The notes under the pieces: generated by a model
The model's database searches: none
What the model saw: only the letters and a program-made list of their open reading frames with translations
What the model was told of the DNA's origin: nothing
Translations under genes and position numbers: made by a program
Shown here: in pieces, positions 22,505 through 34,000 of the stretch
Numbering within the stretch: the stretch's first letter is position 1
Layout: each line of letters starts with the position of its first letter
NCBI GenBank assembly: GCA_965153455.1
Contig: OZ234501.1
Location: 5,084,001 to 5,148,000, forward strand
DNA from: Sphagnum compactum
Lineage: Eukaryota > Bryophyta > Sphagnopsida > Sphagnales
DNA length: 64,000 nt
Direction of reading: 5' to 3'

Positions 22505-23985
22505 CTGCCAACTGAATGAGTTGACTCTTCTCAGTTACTATTTTGCCAAGTGGGACATTTCCTGGTTGCCAAGTCCACATTGCTGAATTGCTAATTTTAA
22601 CACGTAGTTGACTTTGGCAAAAGCCCAAGTTCACATTTGCCCAAATTGTCAACTCCACAATCGCCAGTGCTACTACTACTACATTGCTAACTTTTCCAAG
22701 TTGACCACATTTTGATGGCTGCCCAAAATGCTCTTTAAACTGCCCAAAGCAAAAAAAAACTTATTGGTTATTTATTCCTTGCTTGTTGCTGTGTTCTTTT
22801 TTATGTTTTTTTTTCTTGATTCTGACCGACCTACTTGCTTGCATAGGCTACTTTACCTACCTACCCACCTAGGGTACCTACTTGTCTACTTAGTCTATTA
22901 ACCCACTTACTTAGCATACCTATCTAAATACCTATATGCCTACTTAAGTTACCTACCCACCTAGACTACCCACCCATCTACCTTGATTACAAAACCTACC
23001 TACCCATTAATGCTACCTACCTACAAGGGATACAATGTGTATCTACCTACCTTCCTACCTATGCAACTTAGCACTTACCTCGGTTACCAACCTAGGTAGG
23101 TAGGTTCATAACCAAAGTAAGTGGTCAGTAGTATAGGTAGGAAGGGTCGATAGATATGTAGGTATCGTAAGTAGTTTGGTAGCTTTAATGTGTAACTAGG
23201 TTGGGTGGGTAATGTTTTAGATAGGTAGGTACCTAAATAATCAAGTAGCCTTGGTGGGTTGATAAGTTGGTAATTTAGGTGGGTGAGTAAGTAGCCTAAT
23301 TAGATAGGTAGGTAGGTAGCATATGCAAGCAAGTAAATTAGGTCAATACAATAGGTAGGAGGGTAGGTTGTTAATTGAAGCCCCCTCCCACCACCCTAGG
23401 GGCCTCCCCCCACACCAAAGAGAAAAAAAGAACCCCCCAAAAAAAAAGTTTGGGAGGCCAAGGAATAATAAACTTGAGGCATTGGGCAGCCAATAAAAAA
23501 AATTTCAAATGTTTGGGCAATTTGGAAGAGCATTTTGGGCAGCCCATAAAAATGAAGCCAACTTGGAAAGTTGGCAATGTAGTAGCAACTTGGCTGGCCA
23601 TGTGACAAATTTGAGCAAATTGTTGAGTTGATAAATAATGTTGTAGCTAGGCTACTAATTAGAGAGATGTGGAAACTTCTACAATGAATTCTATGTTCAT
23701 TTTTGGTGTGAATCTTTTGTAATATCAGATTATGATGAAATGAATCATGTTTTGGAGTTTTTTAAAATGTATTCTAAAGTGCAGATTCTGGTTACATATA
23801 AATAACATGAATCTGATGTTGGAATGAATGGTAGTGTTAAATTTTTTGAAACTTTTGGCAATGTGAACTTAGCAAGCAAAGTCAAATGGGCTTCTTTAGC
23901 ATTTTAGCAATGTGGACTTGGCAACCAGGAAATGTCCACTTGGGCAAAATAGCAAAAATCAGAGAGGTCAACTGGGTAGTAGAAA
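22505..23985. mobile_element. Large foldback element with GTAGGTAG-rich inverted arms
   Basis: The two halves are inverted copies around a centre near 23,092 (ccaacctaggtaggtaggtt). Matching inverted landmarks include 'acatttcctggttgccaagt' (22,556) with its complement at 23,912-23,931, 'ctgcccaaaatgctctt' (22,719) with 'aagagcattttgggcag' (23,526), and 'cttgcttgcata' (22,834) with 'tatgcaagcaag' (23,321). The arms near the centre are built of CTAC/GTAG tetramers. The right arm holds an extra ~250 bp (about 23,610-23,860). Long inverted arms built of short repeats are typical of Foldback-type transposons. I could not define a target duplication or any protein. Confidence 0.75.
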
Positions 23986-24166
23986 TAAGCTAGCATATTA
24001 TGGGTTTAGGTTATTCTATAAAAAACCCTAATTTCTGATTTAGGCTCCATATTATTGTTTTCCAGGATTTCAGCAAGTGCAGAATAGGCTTGCCCAATGT
24101 AGTGTAAGTTTTGCAGCAAAATTTGGTCTCTTTCTTGCTTGACTTTTATTTATTGGTCACAAATAA

Positions 24167-24260
24167 TGTGGCAATAGCTTTAGATAGATTATGTGGCAAT
24201 AGCTTTAGATTATGTGGCAATAGCTTTAAATTATGTGGCAATAGCTTTAGATAGAGCTGG
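24167..24260 (+). repeat. Four tandem copies of a ~22-bp unit
   Basis: The phrase 'tatgtggcaatagctttaga' is repeated four times with small changes, sometimes with an extra TAGAT. A simple minisatellite next to the foldback element; the short frame through it has no domain. Confidence 0.9.
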
Positions 24261-24375
24261 TGGAAACTGTGTCCTAGCAAGCCCATGGGGGCCAAGGGCA
24301 ATCCTTTTCAGGATGAGCCTAACTATAGGGCTTCATTCCAAGCTGGAATCAGCCCTAGACTGGCCACCCTTTGGA

Positions 24376-24512
24376 TTTTTAAAGGTGCGGAATATGAAAA
24401 CAAATGTAGGATGTTTTATGTAGAATTTTTTGCTTTGTGTGTGGGTGGGCCGATTCTTAGCAACCACCGAGGCTGAAACGGCCACTCAAAGCAGATTCCG
24501 CACAATTTAAAA
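24376..24512. mobile_element. Possible ~135-bp MITE
   Basis: TTTTTAAAGGTGCGGAATATG at the left is matched in inverted order by the block ending GATTCCGCACAATTTAAAAAA at the right, with a few mismatches. No clear target duplication and no coding content. It could be chance pairing plus an old MITE; a second copy elsewhere in the genome would settle it. Confidence 0.4.
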
Positions 24513-24599
24513 AAGGACGAAAACAACCTAAGAAAAAGCCATTCCTGATTTTAACATGTAGGGTAACGGCGTAAAATGCCGTAGGAGTTGGGCATTCTT

Positions 24600-25070
24600 G
24601 AAGTTAAAACGCTCAGAACTGCCTATTCTGGTTTGGGTTAGTGAAAACCGAACCAGAATGAGGACTAGTTTTTGGAACTGGGTTTGGAACTGGAACTGGA
24701 TTCTCAATTTCTTTAAGAACCAGAACTAACTGGAACCAGGATCCCCTTTTTTTTAAGAACCCATTACTTGAAACCCGAGGAGAACCAGGTCTGATTTTTA
24801 GAACCAAAACTGGAATCAAGATTTAATTCAATTTAATTCAATTTAATTTAATTTAAATAAATAAATAAATAATTTGTTGGGGAAGAACTGGATCCAGACC
24901 TGGATTCTTGGTTGCAATTCTTTTGCAAACTGGAACCAGAACCAAAACCACTCTAATTTGGTTTTTTTGAATTAGAAGTTCTGCATATTAAAACTCAAGA
25001 ACGTCCATGCAACATTGGTAAAAAGTAAAAACCTAACAGAATTTGTATTTTTTTGGGTTTTTTTTTTTGC
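24600..25070. repeat. Decayed repeat rich in 'ggaactgg / gaaccag' phrases
   Basis: Dense variants of 'tggaactgg', 'gaaccagaa' and 'ttaagaacc', with AATTT and (AAAT)n tracts at 24,816-24,871. It resembles the 2.75-3.0-kb and 4.5-5.3-kb regions and has no coding features. Confidence 0.5.
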
Positions 25071-25084
25071 GCCATTTGCATTAA

Positions 25085-25385
25085 AAAGTATCTTAAGGCA
25101 AAAGAAAGAAGAATTATGGAAACTCAAATATTTCACCATGCAAAAATAATATAATCTTCAAAAAAATCCTTCTAAAAGAAACCAAAATCTTTCAAGATAT
25201 TATAACTCTATAATAACTAATCTCAAGTTTTAACACAAGCCAAAATATCATCTTTCAAAAATCCTCATATAAAAATAAATAGACCGATTACTTAGGGGTC
25301 AAAATCCCTTATGCTAACTATGCTCTATAATAATGAATCTAAACACAATATCCTTGCCTTGCTTGCTAGGCAAGGCCAACAAAAG
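25085..25385 (-). repeat. Dispersed ~330-bp repeat, copy C
   Basis: Uninterrupted copy in the same orientation as copies A and D, from 'aaaaagtatcttaaggcaaa' to 'aatatccttgccttgcttgc' and 'taggcaaggcc'. It matches copy D more closely than copy A. It lacks most of the 'cctagtagg' segment. Confidence 0.85.
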
Positions 25386-25489
25386 ATTTTGCTCTGTAAT
25401 GTTACCTCCAAATACACTAGAAAGTTGCTTGTAGGTTTTTTTGAACTTGAGAATGCACTCTCAGAGTTCGAATTTTGCCTCATGGTGAA

Positions 25490-25860
25490 TCATAATCATG
25501 GATTATGCATAATAATCCAGCACCCACCGTCGGTTTGGGTATTTGACAAATATCAGAATGAAAGAACCGTCAGGTCTGGGTATTTGAAAAGAATCATAAT
25601 CAAAGAACTGCTAGCTAGCTGATTTTGGCCATTTCGAAAACCTCGAAGAACCGCCGGGTTTCATGAAAAAACTGGCAAAGAGCCTCACAGTTTTCTATGT
25701 GGTTATTTGACTTTAAAAAGAGGTTTGAGAACCATGGTTGTATATAACAAGCGGGTTATTTGATTTTTTGGATAACCATGGGTACCAACTATGGTACCCA
25801 TCTTGATACCTGCCGGGGGGGGGGGGTTTGGTATAATATTTTTTAATGCACACCTCACTC
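25490..25860. repeat. Further copy of the 'gaaccgtcaggt' repeat, with poly-G
   Basis: Contains 'aaagaaccgtcaggtctggg', 'tatttgaaaagaatcat' and 'aaagaactgctagc', matching the 5.09-5.25-kb region in style, and a G10 run at 25,816-25,826. Non-coding. Confidence 0.5.
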
Positions 25861-26063
25861 TTTTCGGAAACCCAATATGACTCAGTTGTGGTGGAAGAAC
25901 CACACAACTTTTGAGTTACCAAGATTCTTACTACTTCCAACTATTTGGATAACACTACTACCTAAATGGATAAGTCCAATCACACTTGGTGTTATGAACT
26001 TTAGTGATAAGTATCGAAAACATGAAGCTAACATTTTAGAATTAGCATGTCACATATTTAATC

Positions 26064-26305
26064 CTACAATGAACTATGGTGGTAGCTAGTTCAATAGATA
26101 ATTGTTCCAACATATGATGCCAAGTATTTATTAATAGCTATATCTAAAGGTAAACCTTAGCATTTCTTTCATTATCATTCATACCCTACCATGAATTATG
26201 ATAATAGCTAGCTTTATAGATAACCATTCAAACATATGATGCCACGTACTTATTAATGGCTATATTTAAAGTAAATTTTAACATTTTTTTCATTATCATT
26301 CAAAC
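26064..26305. repeat. Diverged tandem duplication of ~120 bp
   Basis: Two copies (26,064-26,188 and 26,189-26,305) share 'tagctag-ttNatagataa', 'aacatatgatgccaNgtaNtt', 'attaatNgctatat-taaag' and 'ttcattatcattcaNac'. No open frame is shared. Confidence 0.85.
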
Positions 26306-28950
26306 TTCTTGACAAGAAAGTTCTTGGTAAGTATACATGCAAAAAGTTGTCAAGTCCAAAAGAACCTATGTAAATAGGTAAGTAAGTATTTCAATAGGTG
26401 GGTAGATGAGTAGATTGACAAGTAGATACTTAAGTAAGTAGATAGACGGATAAGTAGACATAGAGAGATGATGATGAATAAGCATGTAGATAAAATTTTA
26501 AATTAAGGATAACTAGTGTGACCTGTGTCGTTGGCCCAAGTGAGAACTCATTATAATGTAGGGTGGACACAACATATGACATTATTTTGCAAGGTATATT
26601 TATATCTCATTTTTTAAGAATCAAATATGAAAAGAAAGCATTTATTTGAATTGAATATTACACTTGCAAGTGTGAACTCATTACAAAATAAGATGAATTC
26701 AACTTATCAACATTGTCTCACATCCTAAGTCTAAATTTCACCACATAAATTCCATTAAATTTGAATTGTCAAGATCTTTCCAACAACACCAAAGGCACAT
26801 CACAATTTTTACTAGGGACAATGGAAATATTCTTAGTATCTCCCATTTGTGAAGGAACAAAAATGCAAACATAGATAATTATATTGAGTTTCAATAGAGG
26901 AGATTGAAAGACAATGAGACTAAAGAACTAAGGAGACCGGGAGAAAACAACGTTGGAGACAAAAGATAGGGGGGGGGGAGGATTTCAAGAAAGAAAATAA
27001 GTGAGGAAACCAACAACAAATAGACATTAACAAGATAACAAACTTTTTGACTATACTGCCTACTAGTGAAAGAATTAAGAGGAAGGGTTTCTTGTTGCTC
27101 TTGAGAATAATTATAGTCATTGTCTTGGTAGGAGCAGTGAAAGACAAGAAACATAGCAGGAGTGGAGGCACCTAAGAAAAATGAATCTTAGCTGAGATTT
27201 GTTATAGTCAATTCGTGATGAAGCAGAACCAACAGTAACAAAAAAATGGGAAAGTAAAGGAAAAAGGGGTTGGAGGGTTGTGAAAAGTAAGGAACAAGAG
27301 AAAATTGATAGTTGAGAAGAGACAAAGGAGGAGTCAAGGAACAACGGCTTGGCAAACAAGGAGGAATGTAGGGATCGGAATCACATGTAACAATAGACAA
27401 AGAAAAAAAAATTGGCAGAGAAAATTTCAATTAAAATTAGTTTTACTATCTTCAGTTTTTACCCAATGTTTTAGTTTTGGTTAAGGCTTTTGTTTCATCT
27501 TGAACTTGTGTTCTAGTGGAACCTTTAGGATTTTAGTGAGATTGACTTCTAGATCAGAACTTGTGGGCATCAACTTGTTAGAAAGAGCTTTGAACTTTTT
27601 GTAAGTTCTTTTTTTGAAGGTCTAGGTTCTCATAGAAGATGAGAAAGTAGAATGGCTTCTTACGTATGTGGGCCTAGAACTTGAGGATAATCTTCCCAAT
27701 TGAAAAGTTTGGTCCAAAAAAAGACTAACATTTTTTTTTTAGGTTAATGTTGTACATAGTTATTGGAATGTATTGGGATTTTTGTGAACATGGTCTCTAG
27801 TCCACCACAATTGTTTTTAGGAAACTTGTATATGTGGTGTTACTTATTTCAAAATCTTCAGGATTGGGAACAAAGAGTGAAGCTTAAAATGTTTTAGCAT
27901 TAGGATGTTTAGGTTGTGTTAAACCCAACATAATAGTGATTGCGCCATTCAAGCCTCTAGTGAAGTTAAGGTTTGGCTTTGGCATAATGCCTTAACTAGG
28001 GACCTTTAGGTAGTATTCTATATTTTTCCATTCGATCTGTTTAGTCTTTTGTGGTCGGTTTTGTAGATTTAGGATTGCCCTATGGCAGTAGGTAATTTTT
28101 TAATAAATGGGGCCTATCCTCATATTAGGCCTCCTTTCTCATGGCACCAAACATCCCATGTCCTTTAGTTCATCATATCCCATCAAACTTCGTCCTTCCC
28201 ATTGCCCATTTGTTTTATCATGTGCCACCATAGAGCTAATTTCCACCCCATCCCCCATGCAAACCATGCACCTCCCACTAATTCCCCCTCCCATTTTAAT
28301 AAACCACACACACCCACTAGTTCCCTTTAACGACCCCCAACCTTTCAAGTGAATGTGGGGCCTTGACCTTACACTTTCCCAAACCCCCTTAGTCATGCAC
28401 ATGTAAAACCTTTTCCCCCTTCCACTTTACCAACCCCTCCAATTGCACATGATTAGACCCCCCAACCTACCCTCATCTCCTCAACACGTTTACAACCTCC
28501 ATTTAAAGTTTTTTGCCCCACCTGTTGGTGCCAATTTACTAGTCAAGGGTTAGCTCGTCATCAGCGTTCTTATCAAACACTCAATTCATTTAATCCAAAT
28601 CCCAATGACTATTTTGACTTAATACCTTCCCTTGTTCCCACCCCACTTACAGTAGCTTAAACTTGAATTTCGTCTTTGGACATCTTCGGGTCTTTTCATC
28701 TAAAGCTTTCATTGTCCTCGATTGTATATGCTTTACAATGTGATGTACAAGTGACATTTCATTTTCCATTCGATAAATTAATGTAAGACCTTTATGATGT
28801 GGTAATTTGACATTTGTCCTTTTATTACCCCAATGGTGTTTCGCTTTGCCCTTTTGTGGCGAAGCAACAATGCATAAAGAAATGCAAATTCAACTTCAAC
28901 ATTTTCTAGCACGTGATTAGGAAAATTTACCAGAAAAGTTTTTTTTGCAA
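26306..28950. other. Gene-free stretch with dispersed-repeat fragments
   Basis: No coding region is recognised. GTAG/AAGTAG-rich sequence occurs at 26,370-26,460. A phrase at 26,513-26,555 ('gactNgtgt ... ccNatgtcgttggcccaagt' type) and one at 26,338-26,362 ('gcaaaaagttgtcaagtcca') recur at 43,573-43,616 and 43,219-43,242, so this is probably one member of a dispersed family. The Leu/Ser/Phe-rich minus-strand frames at 26,891-27,430 look like low-complexity artefacts. Confidence 0.45.
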
Positions 28951-29075
28951 ATTTAAGTTTTGGTGGTAAGTTTGAATTCAGTGCTTCTCCCCAACATGAT
29001 CCCCTAGTTCATAAATGTTTTCTTCACAATTTAGTTTTTGGACGTGTAAAGGAATACTTTAGAGTAATTTTCGCC

Positions 29076-29640
29076 TTGGCAAAATTTTCCCCTACACCCA
29101 CGTTTTTTGACACCACCTCAACTTTCACCGCATTACATTTTGAATCAAATGGCTACTTCCCGCTTTTCCTAGAAGATTACGAACTAGACCAAGACTTTGA
29201 ACTTTCTTTTGATTCCTTCAAATTGACATTCCAACACATGCCCCATCTATTAACAAGTGGTATTTTTTGGATGGTTTTTGAACACCTTCGAGATTGTTTT
29301 CACTTAGAAGATTCAATGAGTAGATTTCCTCAGTTATTTCAACTTTGTTTTCATATTGCTAAAGGTCACAATCCACCTCAAATTGCATGTGTTCTTGGCA
29401 CAACCCGCCTCTTAACCATGACCAAACCTTTAAGCGGAGTTCATCCCATTGTAATGGGGCAAACACTGTATCGACTCGCAAGTCGCACCTTATGCTTTCA
29501 ATTTCATAACGCCTTCACAACACATTTTTTTTCACACCAATTTGGAATCACAACTAAAGGTGATTGTGAAGCAATAATTCATGGCATCAGGTGCACTTTA
29601 AACCTTCACCCCGATTGGGTTGTTCTCTAGTTAGAAGTGA
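29076..29640 (+). pseudogene. Truncated non-LTR (LINE-like) reverse transcriptase fragment
   Basis: The open frame at 29,076-29,630 (184 codons) holds the phrase GTTRLLTMTKPLSGVHPIVM, then YRLASRTLCFQF, HQFGITTKGDCEAIIHGIRC and LHPDWVVL before a stop. This matches the N-terminal half of a reverse transcriptase domain common in genomes of non-seed plants ('ARLLAMTKPLGGVRPIAVGEALYRL ... HPDWVVLQVDVANAFN', from memory). The stop is TAG where the family has CAG (Gln), and the next codons still resemble L-D-V, so a C-to-T nonsense change is likely. The catalytic Asp segments after it are gone or unrecognisable. The upstream part (28.1-29.0 kb) may be more of the same element, but I see no clear domain there. 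Confidence 0.65.
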
Positions 29641-29699
29641 CAAAAAAGTCATCTTTTAAAAACTTCGTGCAATAGGTGAAAACATCATGCATTGAGAAA

Positions 29700-31027
29700 C
29701 TTCTATAAGTAGGTAGTGGGAGGCAAAATGATTTAATATTCTGTTTATTTCAAAGATATATTCCAAAATTGTTCTACCTCTCATTTTGATTCAGATGCAA
29801 TTTTAATTCAATTGTGTTTTTAATCTTATGTTAAAAATACTATTCTAGGCTTGTGGAACTCCTTTCAACATTGCAAGACCCGCCCGATTTCCAACATACT
29901 AGAGTTATCCGTAAAGTCACACAATTAGGGGGTGAGAACAGCCAGTTTCAGCATAATAAGGCATCAAACGCATAATTGGGAATGAAAATTTTACAAAACG
30001 AAATAACTCAGACACAAACTAGTTTTTCCACCAATTTTGGTGGTAAATTGAGTTTCATCCTGTCTTTCCTTTCTCTTGAGCGTCTTCACTGCACATTGCT
30101 GCTACATATTTTTTCACTGCCCCTACCTGTAGAACTACTATAATTACTTTTGAACCTTGTGCATTAAATGCCGAGTTTCACCATTTCATACTGAGATTTA
30201 ATAAAATTCCAACGTACTTTTCAATTGCCAAAAGTGAGAAAAATTCAGTAAAAATTGCCATTTAAAAAAAATAAATTAGTGTGTAGCCAAAAATATAGAA
30301 AGGAAGATTAAAGATTTGTACTTTATATGTAATTTATAGCCAGATTTGGCTAAATCTTTAGTGATGCTCGCCACTTTCTCTATATCTTACTATCTCTTTA
30401 TCTTACTATGGATGATACCCATTTTAGCTGCAAAACAGAAATTCCTTAAAAACAGACTCAAGTGTCTACCACAACCACAATAGTCTGCAAAGTCATTTCC
30501 CCCATCCTTGAGTCCATCCAGGTACATAACAATTATCACAAATTCTCGTTGTGGTTTAAATCAAACCTTTGAAAACTCAGAATCTACAGCAAACTGTGGA
30601 AAACCCATTTGCATAAAACAGCATGTCCAAGATCACACACAATATGGAAGCCACCACAGTGGTGCTCATGGTTCAAAATTTTCAAAGAAATTGAACAGCT
30701 GAATTGCAGCCAGCCACAATAGTTGTGGTTAAGATATACTAACCTCAAGACCGAACTGTGTACGTTAAATCGGACTCCCAGAAGCTTGGATAGCAACTGT
30801 GAAACACAAACTTTGAAGTGCTTCAAACAATCTTCCACCAGAATTTTTGCGGAGTTTTGATTGAGAAGCTTTCACCATACATGTTAAATGCTCAGTTGTT
30901 TGAAAAGCAGCTGGTGAGAAAGATTTTTTCCCTTTGCCTTTTATATTTCACTGAAGAAACCCTTTTGACTATCTCCTCTTCAAGAAGGGTTGCTAAAGCC
31001 TATTGTGTGGTAACTGTAGTGAAAAGT
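29700..31027. other. Intergenic region 3' of the receptor-kinase gene
   Basis: No coding region is recognised. It probably includes the 3' UTR of the minus-strand kinase just left of 31,028. Short frames at 30,508-30,838 and 30,818-31,060 have no domain. Confidence 0.5.
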
Positions 31028-34000
31028 CTACTTTGTAGGATCTGGATCCATGTTCAATGAGACTTCTGGACATGGTTTAGAAGTTTTACTTCTGGTTTTA
31101 CGAGCTTTGGTGTCTCGCCAGGCACCTCCTAACTCGATGGGGACAAGAGGGAGAAGAGACTGTAATACATCAGTAATAAGAGGCCTATAGCTTGGTTCTG
31201 GTTGCACACAGAGCTTCACCACTGCTGCTACCTGCATCAAATAATCACATTGGACAATTAACCAAAGTGTCAGTTCAATAAATCACTCAACCCCAGAAGA
31301 GACAAGCAAGCCCACACAAAGAGAGCTCCCATCGTTGAATACACTTGCCAGCACCTGGTAGAGATGCTTCAAGTTGACTGTGTCTTGAAGATAAGGGTCG
31401 ACAATTTCTAGTAGTTTTGCTTTGTCGCTCAGCAACGGCATTGCCTGCAAGTCACAATCCCACTCTCAGAACCAAGCCGCTCTCAACAAAGGTCACAAAG
31501 GAGACCTAGATGGAGTACAAATCTTTTCACCCTTTGAAGCTACAAGAAATCAAAACATGGAGTACAAGACATTTTCCACATGAGTGCTTCACTATCCTTA
31601 GGACTGTTCAGGACTGAGGACTCACCCAGGTGACCAGAGACTGTGATCCTAGAGGCATCAGTGAATCCATTGGTAATCTTCCTGTCAGAAGCTCCAGCAG
31701 AACAACTCCAAATCCATACACATCACTTTTCTCTGTCAAGGAACCTTCAACCACAACAACTATGTCAGTAGTGAGAAGAACCTTATGCACATCCCTTCCA
31801 CCATCTTTTCCCAGCCTTCTCCCATCAGCAACAGTCACTCAACTTGGAAAGACATAAGTGCTCTAGACAACATTCACAAGGATTTCTTTTGGCAAGCAGT
31901 ACCATTCATCAAGTACTCAGGAGCAACATAGCCAAACGTTCCCTGCACCTGAACACTATCTTTGTGCATACTCCCCACTGGTTTTACAAGTGCCAGTCCA
32001 AAATCAGAAACCTGTAATAAATGAGCAACAGCAAAGCACATCAGCTGTGTCCCAACAAGGAAGCCTGGGAGTCTGTGACAGTATCAATAGATAGAACAGA
32101 GAAATTACATGTGTCAGGAGGCTTTCAGATAGTCTACCACAAACCTTGGCATTGAACCCAGCATCCAGCAAAATATTGGAGGCCTTGAAGTCTCTGTGAA
32201 TCACTGCAGGCTTACAATGCTCATGTAAGTGCTCCAGACCTCTGCCATGACAAAATCATCAGTCAGTGACTATGCTAAACAAACCACCATACTCCAATTA
32301 TAGATTCTCTTAAATAGCCAACGAATGCTCAAAATTGGCAAAGGGGAAAGAAACTGAATAATATGCAAGAGTATAGGCACATACAAGAGGAGTGAATAGC
32401 AAAGTCTACAGGATGCCCAAAGCACCCATGGGAACTTGGAGATGTAAATTGCAGAGACAGAAGATCTAAGGTATTACCGGGCTGCCTGAAGTGCAATCTT
32501 CAGACGAAGGTGCCATGTGAGCCCAGACCCATGTGAAGGACCTGCATTTTCTTAATAGCTCAGTACAATGGCTGTGATCCACTTATCCATACAAGTCCAG
32601 GTCAGACAACAGCACCTTGCCACAAACATCATGTAAATATGGATCAAGATTCTCTTTTGTAGTCTTGTTTTCAGGCTCCATAAAGAAGGGGCAGAGAGCT
32701 CTAACTGGATATGTGCGGACACATGGGCAATAGTACAGAAATCAGCGCAACTACATACCATGGAGCTGATCATGTAGGGACCCGTTTTCCATTAGCTCAT
32801 AAACTAGAAGACGCTCAGGCCCATCACTAGAGAAACCCAGAAGAGACACCAGATTTGGATGCCTTATCTTGCTCATCAGACCCACTTCTGCCTGCATACC
32901 ACATATGCCACATGAGCTGGTTTCATTGGTAACCTTGCAAATACTGACAGGGACAGAAAAGCACCAGGGAAAGAAGTCAACCTGAAATTCAATTTCACCC
33001 TGTTTCCCATTCTCTTCAAGCCTCTTCACTGCAGCAAAGACATCGTGATCAAGCTTTGCCTTATACACATGACTAAAGCTCCCCTTCCCAAGCAGATTGG
33101 AAGAGCTGAAGTTATCAGTGGCATTGTGCAGGAGAAGGTATGCAATGGGACGTGCTGATGAGGGAAATTGTCCTCCTGCAATGCTACCCTTGGAACTCAA
33201 CCATGGCCCGAAGAGTTTTGACCCTGCATGCATCATTACAAAAGCTTTCAAGTGATGATTTTGCGCCGTGAACCCTTTTGTACCTAGAAGGATGTCAATG
33301 AGACTGCATAGGAAACTTCACAACAGTACCTTGCAGGTAGAAAATAGTGCCAATTCCAGCCAAACCAAAACAAAACTGACAGCAAAGAGTGCAGTCATAA
33401 TATTCTTGTGAGTGTCACTTGCAAAGTATTAGACTGTCACCTCCATCAGGAAGAGCAGTGACTATAGCTGACTTCACCAGCTCTCAACAGTGGGTAATAT
33501 ATCTAGGTTAGTGCATAATAAGCTGCTCAAAACTCTGGGCAAAAAATTATGCAAATAGAAATCTGCATGCTGAGTTTCTGTGACATTTCCAGAAGCAATT
33601 GGAAAACTGGGTCATGATGTTGGCTAGCACTGAAGAGGCAATAATGCTAACAAATACAGTTGATAGCATCATCATTCAAGCTACAACATGGCTGTGGGGG
33701 TGAACATTTCATTCTGACTTGCCCTTTTACAAGCAAAGCATCTAAACCTACAGAACTTGGCCTACATGTTGAAGGTCTAGGTGGACTCCTAGAGCTAGTA
33801 GAAGTTCAAATCAATTGTTTCCATTGTCAGGTATGCATTTACATTTCAGGATCATATTATTGTGATAGAAAAATAAATCATGGTTCTGGACCAACAAATG
33901 TGTTATCACTTACTTGACAGCTTTTTTGAGAGTTGGGTGTCAAATTGGTTGACTTGGTACTTGCTCCTTCTGCAGACCTTGTACAAGCAGATTGAGACTG

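Noticed and set aside
22826-23370. CTAC/GTAG repeats as a possible CRISPR-like or satellite array
   Set aside because: Spacing is irregular, there are no constant repeats with unique spacers, and the two halves are inverted copies, which fits a foldback element in a plant genome.
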